NCBI GenBank assembly: GCA_008729055.1
Contig: SDUX01000060.1
Span: 1 to 51,005 of the forward strand
Reading direction: 5' to 3'
Length of the DNA stretch: 51,005 nt
DNA from: Pyropia haitanensis
Taxonomy: Eukaryota; Rhodophyta; Bangiophyceae; Bangiales; Bangiaceae
Shown: one piece after another, positions 1-9,538 of the stretch
Layout of the letters: every line of letters begins with the position of its first letter
Numbering within the stretch: the stretch's first letter is position 1
Program-made: the position numbers and the translations under genes
The notes under the pieces: model-generated
What the model was told of the DNA's origin: nothing
Databases searched by the model: none
The model's input: the letters and a program-made list of their open reading frames with translations, nothing else

Positions 1-516
1 GCAGCCGCCGCGTAGCTGCCCGTGGCCGCCGCGACGTCCCCGACGTCAGTCGCCGCCGAGGCACGGCGCTCCCCCGCCGCGGCATCAGCAAGGGGGGGGG
101 GGACGGCGGCGGGCACCGCCGCGGCGACGGCGCTCAACGAGGGTGAACGCGCCCCCCGTGTCCATCGCGGCGTCCGCGGGGGCGGGGAAGGCGGAGGAAG
201 TAGCCCCCGCGGCCGGAACGGCCGTCGGGGTAAGGATCGCGCCCGGAGGGGAGGAAGGGGCGGCCGCGGGAGGAGACGAGTCGATGGTGGGTGGGGAAGC
301 CGGGGAAGAAGAAGGGGCAACAAGCGCCGGAGGGGAGACAAGAATCCGCCGGGGAGGCGAATGCCGCTCCCCATTGGCCCGAATCACTGTAAGGGCCGAA
401 TCCAACAAACTCATTCGCTCAACCGGCGCCGCATCGGCGGCGACGGCGACGACGACCGCGACAATCGCGCGCGCCAGCGCCACTCCGCCGCACCCCGGCG
501 CTACGGCCGAAGCCAT
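1..516 (-). pseudogene. ORF1 of copy 0, N-terminal part, cut by the window edge
   Basis: The ATG is at 514-516 and the protein starts MASAVAPG, as in copy 1. About 172 codons are in the window. Relative to copy 1 there is a 1-base loss in the CCGCTCCCC stretch near 365 and a compensating gain near 340, which garble about ten residues. A run of 11 G at 92-102 (10 in copy 1, 9 in copy 2) then throws the frame off and gives a stop at 85. Whether these are real lesions or base-calling errors in homopolymers cannot be told from one sequence. The function is that of the full ORF1 described at 9,539-12,055. Confidence 0.75.
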
Positions 517-573
517 AGCGCCGGAAAAAAGAAGGGGTACGAACAAGAAGGGGGGCCCCCCCCGTGTCGAGGG
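1..573 (-). mobile_element. 5S-targeted non-LTR retrotransposon, copy 0 (5' end only)
   Basis: The first base of the window corresponds to base 11,541 of copy 1, and the sequence then follows copy 1 almost base for base through the start of ORF1 and into the shared leader. The rest of the copy lies outside the window on the left. It sits head to tail with copy 1: the 3' end of copy 1 joins the truncated 5S gene that serves as the leader of copy 0. The right-hand boundary given is where identity with the ordinary 5S spacer begins. Confidence 0.88.
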
Positions 574-1114
574 GTCCCCCCACAGAGGAACCCCGCCACA
601 AAAGCGCGAGAGGGAGCAACCGTCTCGGATGGTATGGCTCTCGGATGGCTCCGAGCCCCGCGCGAGCCAAACTCGCAGCGTATGGCTCGCGGGATGGCTC
701 CCGCCAGCCCAGCGACCAGATTATCCGTCACGAGTCGGCACACGCTCATTCGTGCCCGGCGTTTCTTCCGCCGCGTTCATTTCTAACTTCATTGCCTGAT
801 TTGACGACAATGAGGCCCATTTCGGCCCGCTTAGCTCCCCTCACGTCGTTGACTAGGCCCCACCGACCCATCCGAGCGATCATGTGTATACGTGGCAAAG
901 ATCTCGGCGAATAATCGCGATGGCTGACGTTAATACACGTGCCCTTACTGTTCTCACACTCGAGCGCCGTAGACTGGCTTTAGCGAATGTGTTGTGCATT
1001 TTTTTTCTTTTTGTGGCCTGCTCTTGTGCCTCTTCACGGCTGCCCTCTTCACCCCCCGCTTCTTCATGTGTCCCCATTTCTGTCGGTGGAGAAAACAACA
1101 AAAAAAGGATAAAA
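574..1114 (-). other. Leader / spacer A between copy 0 ORF1 and the truncated 5S
   Basis: This stretch is the same sequence as spacer A of the ordinary 5S units (compare 12,111-12,654) with three net single-base losses in C, G or A runs. It holds the hairpin cluster described at 12,159-12,243 and, next to the 5S 3' end, the T-rich Pol III stop. I see no protein gene in it. A short plus-strand ORF around 884-1,162 runs antisense to 5S and looks spurious. Confidence 0.8.
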
Positions 1115-1219
1115 GACGTACAGCACTGGGGGTTCGCCTGTGATCCCTCACCAGACTACTAACCCAGCTCGTGGACGCTTAACTTCGGAATTCGGAATGG
1201 GTTCCGGTGCACGTGTCTC
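1115..1219 (-). pseudogene. 5S rRNA gene lacking its first 16 bases (3' 105 bases kept)
   Basis: It is identical to bases 17-121 of the complete 5S genes in the array. The match ends abruptly at 1,219, where copy 1 of the retrotransposon begins. The missing bases form the 5' strand of helix I, so the product could not fold as normal 5S. The region corresponding to the internal promoter (A box, intermediate element, C box in the last two thirds of the gene) is untouched, as is the T-rich terminator. The second truncated copy at 38,608-38,712 ends at exactly the same base. Confidence 0.95.
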
Positions 1220-1285
1220 CGTTTTACTCTCTGCTAGGAACGGATTCCTCAGACCACCCGCAGGGGGGCTACTACCCCCTACCCG
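1220..1285 (-). other. 3' UTR of copy 1 with two short hairpins
   Basis: Only 66 bases separate the ORF2 stop from the 5S junction. On the plus strand, AGGAA-CGGA-TTCCT (1,236-1,249) and GGGGG-CTACTA-CCCCC (1,264-1,279) are perfect small inverted repeats. Copy 2 keeps both (38,713-38,776). There is no poly(A) or short tandem tail. R2-like reverse transcriptases are known to recognise a structured 3' UTR to prime on the nicked target, and a role of that kind is inferred here. Confidence 0.6.
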
Positions 1286-2230
1286 CTAATTCTCGCAAAC
1301 AAGTGTGGCCGCTCGCGGCGGCCGTGGTAGCCATGTCGCCCGACTCCGCGTGGGCGTGCTGTTGCGCACGCCGGTCAAGGCCGCCCGAGCGTTGGCACGC
1401 CACAGCGCGACGCTCACGCGTCGCAGCAGCGTCGCATGCGCCGGGCCCGCCCGTCGGCCCCCCCAGCGCCGCCGCCAGGAACTCTGCCGTTGCCGGCCCC
1501 ACCCGACCATACGCCTCCCACACGAGGGGCGTGAAGGTGGATGGCGGGTCGGCGGGAGGAAGATGAGCGCCGTACTTGGCCGCCTTCATCCCCTCCCGCC
1601 AGGCGGCGGCGGCAGCCTGTCGAGGGTGGGCGACCACCCTCGACAGCACCACCTCCCGCAGGGGGGACACAACGGAAACGTCCCCCCACACGCGCACGCC
1701 CCGACCCCGCGCGCGTTGCGCACAGGTCGGGCGGAGGGAGCCCTGGCGCTCCTCGCCCAGCCGGAGCTCCAGCTCGACGGCCGCCCACCGTCCGGACGCG
1801 CGCAGCGCGTCGGCAACGAGGTGAGAGATGGCGTGATGGCGCCCGCGTCCGGTCGCCCACTTGCTCGGAACATTCTCCGAGAAAGTGGGCCCGTCGGCGC
1901 GCACCACTGCGCCGCAGCGACAGCGCAGAGGGCGAGCCGACGGCCGCGCCGCAACGCCCAACCACATCCGCACGGCCGCCCGCATCTCATCCCCGCCGAT
2001 GCGGGTGCCGCCCGGCCGCTGGTGGGGAGGGCGCCCAGAAACAGACCCGCGCCGCCCCCCTCACATGCCGCCATGCGCGCCCGCCCGGCGAGGGAAGCCC
2101 GCCGCCACAGCCGCGTCTGCGCCGCCAGCGCGGCAGGCCGCGCCAGGTCTCGCTGCGCCGTCGGCGCGTTACCCCTCAGCCACCGCTGCCAGGCCGCCGT
2201 GGCCGCCGCTCTGTCATCTCCCATGGGCCG
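1286..2230 (-). other. CCHC knuckle and restriction-like endonuclease of copy 1 ORF2
   Basis: Reading towards the C terminus: a helical GALPTSGRA...EMRAAVRMWLG stretch, then a zinc knuckle C-x-C-x9-H-x4-C (about 1,870-1,925), then RHHAISHLV, ELELRLGEE, the PD site (about 1,725-1,730), the catalytic Asp of GDVSVVSP (1,680-1,682), K-A-A-K-Y (1,572-1,577), and a FTPLVWEAYGRVGP block. The order C-C-H-C, then PD-x-D, then K-K-Y is the signature of the PD-(D/E)XK endonuclease of R2-type LINEs, which cuts the target site. In copy 1 a pair of compensating indels changes RPDL to RPT, removing the first catalytic Asp, and a missing base splits the knuckle. Copy 2 has both motifs, so the family identity is firm even though this copy is probably dead. 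Confidence 0.83.
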
Positions 2231-3204
2231 GTGTAGGCCAGGGGCCGTGGTGTCGGTGGGAACCACAGGAGGTGAGGCGGAGACTGGCGGGCAGCCCGGC
2301 GGGGCGACACCGGCGGCCGGCGCCGCGCTTGGGGCGCGGCGGGGTACCCGAGGGTACCGGCGCCGGGGGCCGCGGCTGGACGGCGCTCGGCCGCAATCAA
2401 ACGGCGGCCGGACGGCGAGCGCGGCCGCCCCGGCCGCGTGAACCACCCCGGCGACCCAGTGTTGGGTGCCGTCCGGACCGGCGGCGAGGGCGTCGCCGGC
2501 CGGCAGGGGCTGGCCGCGGCCGCGGCGGCGGGCCGCTGACGCCGTCGTCGTTGGTCGTGGCGGCCTCCGTCGGAGAGGCGAGCGGCAGGTGCAGCCGCAC
2601 GGCATCCGCCCACCCCATGGTGGCGATGAGCGGCGCCAGCGCCGGCGCCCTCCCAGGCAGCGGCCGGCGATGCGGCCGCACCGCCGCCGCTACCGTGGCC
2701 GACTCTGCCGCTCGGCCACGCCATCGAGGCGGCTGGCACGGGCGCCTCGCAAGTCGGGTGTGGGGCGCCCGACAGCCAGCCACCTCCCGGCGTCCCAGCG
2801 CCAGGGGTGAGCCAGCGGACGGTGGCCGCAGCAGGAGGGCCGCCAGAAGGGTGCGGACTGCCCCCTCCAGCAGTCCACCTGCGCAACCACCGCCCCTGCC
2901 CGGCGCCCCGCAACCACGCCCGCCACGGCCTGCCGCCCTGCGCCGGCCAGCACCGCCCGAACCGGCGCGTCAGCCGCGCTGCGGCCGGCAGCCCTACGGC
3001 TGCCCGACGCCGCCAACACCCCACCGCGGACGCCACGCCCAACCGCGCTCGGCGCCGACGGTGTGCCGGTGCTGCCCGCCGCCAACGCCGCGCCGCCGTC
3101 GTCCGCCGCCGCCTCAGCCAGCAGCACAGCAGACGCAGCGCCGCCACCCCGAGCCAACGTGTTGCCGCTGCCCAAAAAGGCGGCCGTGTCGCCAGCCGCG
3201 GAGC

Positions 3205-4696
3205 GGCGTGGCGCGGGAGCAGGCAGGACGACAGCGGGGGCGCAGGCGAAGCGGTTGCGCTCAACCCCGCCATGTAGCCCCCGTCCACGCCCGCCACCAC
3301 CTCCCGCCGCGCCCACCCAGCCCGCCGCTCCGGCGCGGCCGGCGCGCGGCCGTCCGCCCCCCCAGCACCACACGTCCTCCCGTCGCCACCGCCGCGCCCC
3401 CGCCGACGCCGGGCCCGTCCGCAGTTGTCGCCGCCGCCGCGTCGCCGCCCCTCGCCAGCCCTGCCGCACCGGCGCCGGCCGCCCTCACCGCCGCCGTCCA
3501 CACCGCCGCCGACGCCGTGTCGTCGGCAGCCTCCGCCAGCGCCCCGCCGCAGCCCGGCGTCGCCGCCATGCCGGCGGCTGGGGCAGTGGCGGGGGTAGGC
3601 GGGGCGGAGGCGGGAGCGCCGACGGAGGGGGATCGCCCCCCTCCATCACGTTGGACCCCGCCGCCCTCGCCACTGCCCCGGCCCACTCCAGACTCCCCCG
3701 CCGTCGTCGTCGCGGCCGGCGCGTCGAGCGCGCAGCGGTCCCCCCTCCCCGGTGGCCCGCGCCCGCCCGTCGCCGCCCCCGCCCCCGCGCCGACGCCAAG
3801 CCCATCGGCCGCCGCCGCGGTCGTCACGTCGCCGCCGCCGTCCGCCGTCGCGGCGCCGTCCGCGGCCGCCGACGCGAACGCCAGCACCCCGCCGGCACGG
3901 GGCCGCCGCAGTCGACTGCCCCCCCCGCATCGGCGGCGTGGCCGGCCTCCGCTGCCGTGCCGCCCTCGTAGGGCGCCGCCGCCGCGCCGTCCGCTGCGCC
4001 GCTGTGGCGCCCCCGCGCGCGGCCGCCGGCCGCGACCGTGGAGTCGGCGGGGGGCGGCAGCCGCCTGCACCCGCCAACCCGCCGGGCCGGCCCACCGGCC
4101 GCGGTGGCGCTTGCTGTGCCGGTCGCGGCGGCCGCCGCCGGCGGGGTCCACCAGCCGCGGGGCGGCGGCGTGCCACGCGCCCCACCGCCAACGCCACCGC
4201 TCGGCCCCCCACCCAACAAAAAGGCGGGTATCGCCGCCGTACGGGCGGCGCTCCCGCCGCCTGCGCGCCGGCGCCGTGGCCGCGACAGCAGCCGCGGCGC
4301 GAACACGGCAGACGCCGCCGGCGGCGCGGTGGACCGTACCGCCCCCGCGCCCGTGGCCGTGGGCGGGGGCGAGGCAATCAACGCACCCTGCCGCCGGCGG
4401 GCGGCGGGGCGGCGGGCGAACGATGGCGAAATCGCCGCCGCCACCATCGGCGGCGGCGGTGGCGGAACGAATCCGGCCGGGGGCACCTGCGGCGAATTCG
4501 CCATCGCCGGCAGCGGCGGCGAAAAATCTGCCCCCGCCGACGGCGGCGGCGGCGAATCCGCCACCACAGCCAGCGGGGCCGCCAGGGGGGAATCGCCCCC
4601 CCCCGCCGGGCACCAGTCCGGCGACCCCGCGGCCGCCACGACCAGCACCCCCCCCCCTCGCCGGGGCGGCCGTGGCACTAGGCCGCCCGCTGGGGG
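3205..4696 (-). repeat. First half of the 1.5-kb internal duplication (copy 1)
   Basis: It aligns with 4,697-6,205 at an offset of about 1,490-1,505. Anchors include GCGTGGCGCGG (3,208 and 4,700), the stretch around GCCGACGCCGGGCCCGTCC (3,400 and 4,905) and the CCCATGCCGGCGG-like site (3,565 and 5,070). The halves are diverged, so the duplication is old relative to the split of copies 1 and 2. Confidence 0.75.
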
Positions 4697-6205
4697 GGGG
4701 CGTGGCGCGGGGGCTGGCCGGTCGGCAGCGGGGGCGCCGCGGGAGGGGTATCGGCCCCCTCCATCAGACACGCCTCTGCCGCACCCGCCACCGCCAACAT
4801 CCACGCCAGCCCCACCAACCCCTTCCGCCATCACCGGCGCGGCCGGCGCGCAGCCATCCGACCCCTCCGGCGCCACACGTCCCCCCGTCGCCGCCGCCGC
4901 GCTGCCGCCGACGCCGGGCCCGTCCGCCGTCGTCGCCGCCACCGCGTCGCCGCCCCTCGCCAGCCTTGCCGCGCCGGCGCCGCCCGTCGTCCCCCCCGCC
5001 GTCCGCGCCGCCGCCGGTGCCACGTCTGCAGCAGCTTCCGCCAGCGCCCCGACGCAGCCCGGCGTCGCCCCCATGCCGGCGGCCGGGGCAGCGGCAGGAG
5101 TCGGCCGGGCGGAGGCGTGGGGGCCGACGGAGGAGGATCGCCCCCCTCCATCCCGTGGGACCGTGCCGCCCCCGCCACTGCCCCAGCCCCCGCCAGGCTC
5201 CCCCGCCGTCGCCGTCGCGGCCGGCGCGGCCAGCGCGCGGTGGTCCACCCTCCCTGGCGCCCCGCGCCCACCCGTCGCCGCGACCACCCCCGCGCCGACG
5301 CCTAACCCAGCCGCCGCCGCCACGGTCGCCAGGTCGCCGCCGCCCTCCACCGTCGCGTCGCCGACGCCCGCTGCCGTCCCGGCGCCGTCCGCGGACGCCG
5401 ACGCCACCGGCAGTACCACCACCGACACCGCGGCCGCGCGGTCCGCTGCCGCCACCGCACCGCCCGCGCAGCCAGCCGCTACGGCCGTGCCGCTCTTGCC
5501 GCCGCGCCTCGCCGCCGCGCCGTCCGCCGCGCCACCGTCCCGCCGCCGCTCGCGGCAGCCGGCCTTGGCCGGGGCGACGACAGGGGGAGGTGGCCCGTCG
5601 CCCGCCCCGACTCCCCCGGCCAGCGGACCGGCCGCAAGTGTGGCCGCCAGCGGCGCCGCGCCGGCGCCATCGTGGCAACCGCGGGAGGCGCCGGTGGCGG
5701 CCCCCACAGCCGGCGGGTCCACCGACCGCGGGGGTGGCAGCGCGCCATACGCCCCGCCGCCACCGCCCCCGCCTGGCCACCCCAACGACAAAAAAGTGGG
5801 GGTTGCTGCCGAGCGGGCGGTGCCCCTGTCCGCCGCGCGCCGGCGCCGTGGCCGCAGCCAAAGCCGCGGCGCGGGCTGGCCAGACGGTGCCGGCGGCGAG
5901 GTCGGCCAGATCGCCGCCGCCCCCGTGGCCGGGAGAAGGGACGAAGCCAAAACCGCACCACGCCGCACGTGTGCAGCGTGCCGCCGGGCGGACGACGGCG
6001 AATTCGCCGCGGCCGCCGGCGGCGGCGGCGGCGGCGAGACAAAATCGGCCGGCGGCGGCGGCGAAACAAAACCGGCCGGCGGCGGCGGCGGTGAATTTAC
6101 CACCGCCGGCGGCGGCGTCGGCGGCGAATCTGCCACCGCCGACGGCGGCGGCGGCGACTTCGTAACCGCCGGCGGCGGGTCGCCGCCAACCCCTGCCCCC
6201 CCGGA
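4697..6205 (-). repeat. Second half of the 1.5-kb internal duplication (copy 1)
   Basis: It is the partner of 3,205-4,696. It is slightly longer because its end (about 6,005-6,180) is expanded into GGC/GCG trinucleotide runs. Reading frame is kept between halves: the AAANSPSSARRHAA-type and AAAISPSFARRPAA-type blocks correspond. Confidence 0.75.
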
Positions 6206-6929
6206 GGGAGTGGGGGGAGGTGGCGGTTTCGCCGCGCCCCGGCCCCCCGTGGGGAGATCGTCCGGGGGGGGGATCGGCCTCGCGGCTGGCGATCACGCGG
6301 GCGAGACGCCCGCCGCCCGCAATATTTGTGCGGGAGCGGGACGCGCCGATTGCGGTGGATGCCCCGCCGCGGGTGCCTCCGCGGCCACGTGCCCCGCACA
6401 CGTGGCCGCCCGCAGCGGATCCGCGTGGGCGAGGGCGAGGGCTCGTAGGCGGCCCACCAGTGCTGCCCACGCGCCCGCGTCCGCGGCCACGTCCGCACGT
6501 CCGGCACCAACAACGCCCAGCGCCGACGCGGCCAGTGCAGCTCCTCGCGCCTCGCGTGCCTCGGCCCGGCCCCCCCCCACCACCGTTGGCTGTCGCAGTA
6601 GGGGGGGTGGTCCGCGGCGGCCGTCCGAGCCTCCGCCGCCGCGCGCGCCTCCGCCGCGCTCGCCTCCGGTGCGCCGGTCACGGCGGCGCCGAGGGCGCGC
6701 AGCGCTGGCGAGTGCGCCTGGCCGTCGCGGATGGCGTCGACCCAGGACGCTAGCGCCGCCGCAGGCGCCACCCGGCGCCGGTCACACAGGCCGAGGCCGC
6801 CCAGGGCCACCGGCAGCGCCGCGCGCTCCAGCAGCGCAGCGCGTTCCGCCGGTCCGTCGTGCGCCTCCTCCACCAGCGACGCCAGGGCGGCCGCCGACAG
6901 CCGGTCAGAGGCAGCGGCGACTGCCGCGC

Positions 6930-8160
6930 CGGCGTCAGGGGGAAAGGCGCGGAGGGCGTAGGTAGTGCCCGGGCCCGCGCAGAGGCGCAGCAGGAGGAGC
7001 TGGGCCTGCAGCTCCTCGTCTGGGAGAGCGGTGACGGCCGCCACCACCGCCTCCTGCCGGCGCACCGCCGCGGCCACCGCGCGGTCGACAAAGTCCGGGC
7101 CGCCTAGGGGGGTGGAAAACTGCTCGATCCCCTCCGCGCTCCACTGCGTGGCGAGGTCAGCAGGCGGTGGCCGCGCCGTGGGCGACCAGGCGCGGCACTT
7201 GGCCGGCGCCAGCTCCGCGTCCACGGCGCGGCCGACCTCGCCCGCTGCGGCAAGCGCGACCCCGAGCTGCTCGACGGGGCCCACCACGACGACGTCATCG
7301 TGGTAGGCCCTAAAGAGCAGCTCGGGAAACCGTGTCTCCAGCCGCAGCAGCACCAAGTGCAGTGCTGCGGCGTGGAGCAGCGGCCCCAGCGGGTCGCCCT
7401 GCTGTGTGCCACGCTCGACCCACAGGCGGAGGCGCGTGGGGAGCTCGCGGAGTAGCGCCTCCGCCGTGGGCGAGCCGGTAGGTGGAGGCGGGGGGGGGGG
7501 GGGGGCGAGACGCCGTCGCCGCCGGCCGCCCACCCGTAGACTGGGGGCGGGCGGCCCCCGTACGTCCACGTGACATACGGGATGAGGGCGGGAAACGCGC
7601 GTGTCAGAACCGCCACCGCCGCCGCCCGCCCGACCAGGTTGAAGGCGTTCCTGAAGTCCAGCTGCAGCACCCCGTGGGAGGGGTGTCGCGCCAGGTGGGC
7701 CTCTAGGCCGTGCAGCAAGCGCTCGCAGGCGCTGCTGACGCCGAGGCCGACCTGCAGTGGGCGGAAAAATCCCGCCGCCGCCGCGCGCACGTGGCGGGAC
7801 AGAGCGGCTGCGGCGAGCTTGCGCAGCGCCTCCGGCATTCCTATCGGGCGGAGAGGTGGGATGCCGGCGGCGTCCGGCGGCCCCGGCTTGCGGAGCAGGA
7901 GAAGCTCCGCCCCGGCAAGCGCCTGTGCCGCAGCCGGGGGGAGCGCCGCCGCCGCCTCCCCCGTCAGCCACCGCACCACCCTCACCAGGGCGGCGTGACC
8001 GCCAGGGCCGAGCGCCGAAAGGTGCTCGGCCCGCAGCCCAGACGGCCCCGGCGCGGAGCCGCGCGGTGCAGACCGGATGGCGGCCTCGACGGCCGCCGCA
8101 GGGACGGCCTCGCCCTCGTAGGGCTCAGCCCACGAGGCCGCAATCTCGAGCTCCTCAAGC
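6930..8160 (-). other. Reverse transcriptase domain of copy 1 ORF2
   Basis: Motifs appear in the expected order. The upstream block APRGSAPGPSGLRAEHL is followed by ELLLLRKPG and RPIGMPEALRKLAAAAL, then motif A LQLDFRNAFNLVGR (7,633-7,668, catalytic Asp), motif B GTQQGDPLGPLLHAAAL, and motif C YHDD (7,294-7,305) with both catalytic Asp. The thumb-like stretch ALPDEELQAQLLLLRLCAGP comes last. The QGDPLGP...YxDD style is that of LINE reverse transcriptases with R2/Utopia-like C termini, not LTR elements or telomerase. A 16-G run at 7,490-7,505 between motifs A and B puts the two halves in different frames (15 G in copy 2). Otherwise every catalytic residue is present. Confidence 0.92.
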
Positions 8161-9031
8161 TCCTCGGCAAACTCCGCCTCGACAGAGGCGGAGGAGCACA
8201 AACCCGTGGCCGCGGCGGGGAAGAGGCTCTGCGCCTTGGCCCACACCGCCGACGTGCGAGGCGCAGGGTCCGCCCCCACTAGCGAACGGACAGCGGCGGT
8301 CAGTCGCCCCGCCCGAACCTGCCGCAGAGCCCGGCGCTGCGCGCGCGTCAGCGGGCGGGAGTTGCGCGCCGCCTCCCCCCGGCGGGCGCCGAGCCCGCCC
8401 GCGGCGGCAACCGCTGCGCGCCGCTGGCCGCCGCGCCTGGCGCCTGTAGCCGCGGCGCCTGTGGGAGTGTGGGTGAGAGGGGCTGCAGGGGGCGGGGCCC
8501 GTGCCGCATCCAGCGGGTCCTCCCGCCACACTCCGCCGTTCCGGTCGGCCAACGCGGCAGCAAAGTCCCCGCCCAGCAGGGCAGCCGCCCGCGCCGCCCG
8601 CGACAGTGGGGCGTAGCCTGGCCGGGCCCCACGGGCGGCGGCCGGCTCGTGCAGAACCAGAGACGGGAGGGTCAGCAGCCATTGCCATGCTTGGGCGTTG
8701 TACGGCTGCTGGCCCACCCATTCCAGCGCTTCCTCGCCCAAACGCCGCCACACGGGGAGGAGGGCGGTTGGGACGTGCGCGCACGTCCGAGCGCCCGACG
8801 CCACCATCGGCGCCCAGTCCGCGCCTTCCGGGAGGGCGGCGGCTAAAAAGGCGCTCATCGCGCGTCGCCACGCCCCGGGGTCGGCGGCGAGGAGGTCAGG
8901 GGTGTGGGGGGGGGAGGCGCCAGGCGGCGGCGTGCCCGTGGCTGTTGGCGGGGCGCAGGGGGGGGGGGGAAGACGTTTCCGCTGCGCCCAGTCATCGGCG
9001 CGGCTTCGGCCAGCCGCCGCCGCCGCACCGG

Positions 9032-9244
9032 GCACTGCACCGCGTGGGCCGACCACGAGGTCGGCCCCTTGCCACGCTTCCACGCCAAAAAGGGGCGGTC
9101 GCAGTGCGGACAGGGGCGCAGGCGCAGCGCCGTCATGGCCACTGCGGGAACCTCTCCCGCGGTGTGCGACGAGCGCAAGTGAGCCAGGGCGGGCCGGCCC
9201 CCCGCGGCACCCGCCGCCCGGTGTCCACATCCGGGCACCGGGCA
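9032..9244 (-). other. N-terminal zinc fingers of copy 1 ORF2
   Basis: Two Cys/His modules are visible. One is CPVPGC followed by a HLRSSH pair (C-x4-C ... H-x4-H). The second begins CPHCDRPFLAW and ends in SAHAVQC, that is C-x2-C ... H-x3-C. R2-type proteins use N-terminal C2H2 fingers to bind the target gene, and binding to 5S DNA is the natural inference. Both modules are unchanged in copy 2 (46,494-46,706), where they are in frame with the ORF2 ATG. In copy 1 a G-run near 9,355 separates them from the ATG. Confidence 0.8.
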
Positions 9245-9538
9245 AACAGAAAGTGGCCCGCCCCCTCCGACCACGTCGGCAGTGGCAAGGGTGGCCACAA
9301 CGGGGGTGGAAGATCTGACCGGGGAAGAAGAAGACGCCACCTCGCCTGGGGTGGGGGGGGGGGAGAGGAGCGCGAAATCCGCCGCCCCGGAGGTGACGTG
9401 CGTCCACGCTGAGCTAGGTGGGGTTGGGGGGACGATGTCCGCGCCGCCGTCGGCGGCGAGAGAGGAGTGGCGGGGAGGGGGGCCGCGCAAGGCAGGCCGG
9501 CGGCTCCCCTTGGTGCCGCGCCCGCGTCACCGGCGTTG

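Larger units (their letters stand above)
2231..6205 (-). other. Giant Pro/Ala/Gly/Ser-rich linker of ORF2 (copy 1)
   Basis: About 1,300 codons lie between the RT and the endonuclease. The best candidate frame runs 6,136-3,824 (770 codons, no stop) and is rich in NSPPPP, PAGFVSPPPP and SARR-type blocks. I chose it because the two 1.5-kb halves (3,205-4,696 and 4,697-6,205) encode alignable peptides in it. Other frames on both strands are also open because the sequence has almost no A/T, so openness alone is no evidence. I recognise no fold. It may be a disordered spacer. It is present at the same place and with the same duplication in copy 2. Confidence 0.55.

Noticed and set aside
1864..1881. 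CTCGGA...TCCGAG hairpin in the endonuclease region with the same arms as a leader hairpin (12,177-12,192), suggesting end-to-end pairing.
   Set aside because: A 6-bp arm shared by two GC-rich sites is expected by chance, and this one encodes part of the zinc knuckle (LGECSE).
1861..6165. A 1,434-codon plus-strand ORF and other very long ORFs on both strands of the linker.
   Set aside because: The region is almost free of A and T, so stop codons are rare in all frames. The products are Pro/Arg runs without domains and run opposite to the RT and endonuclease.
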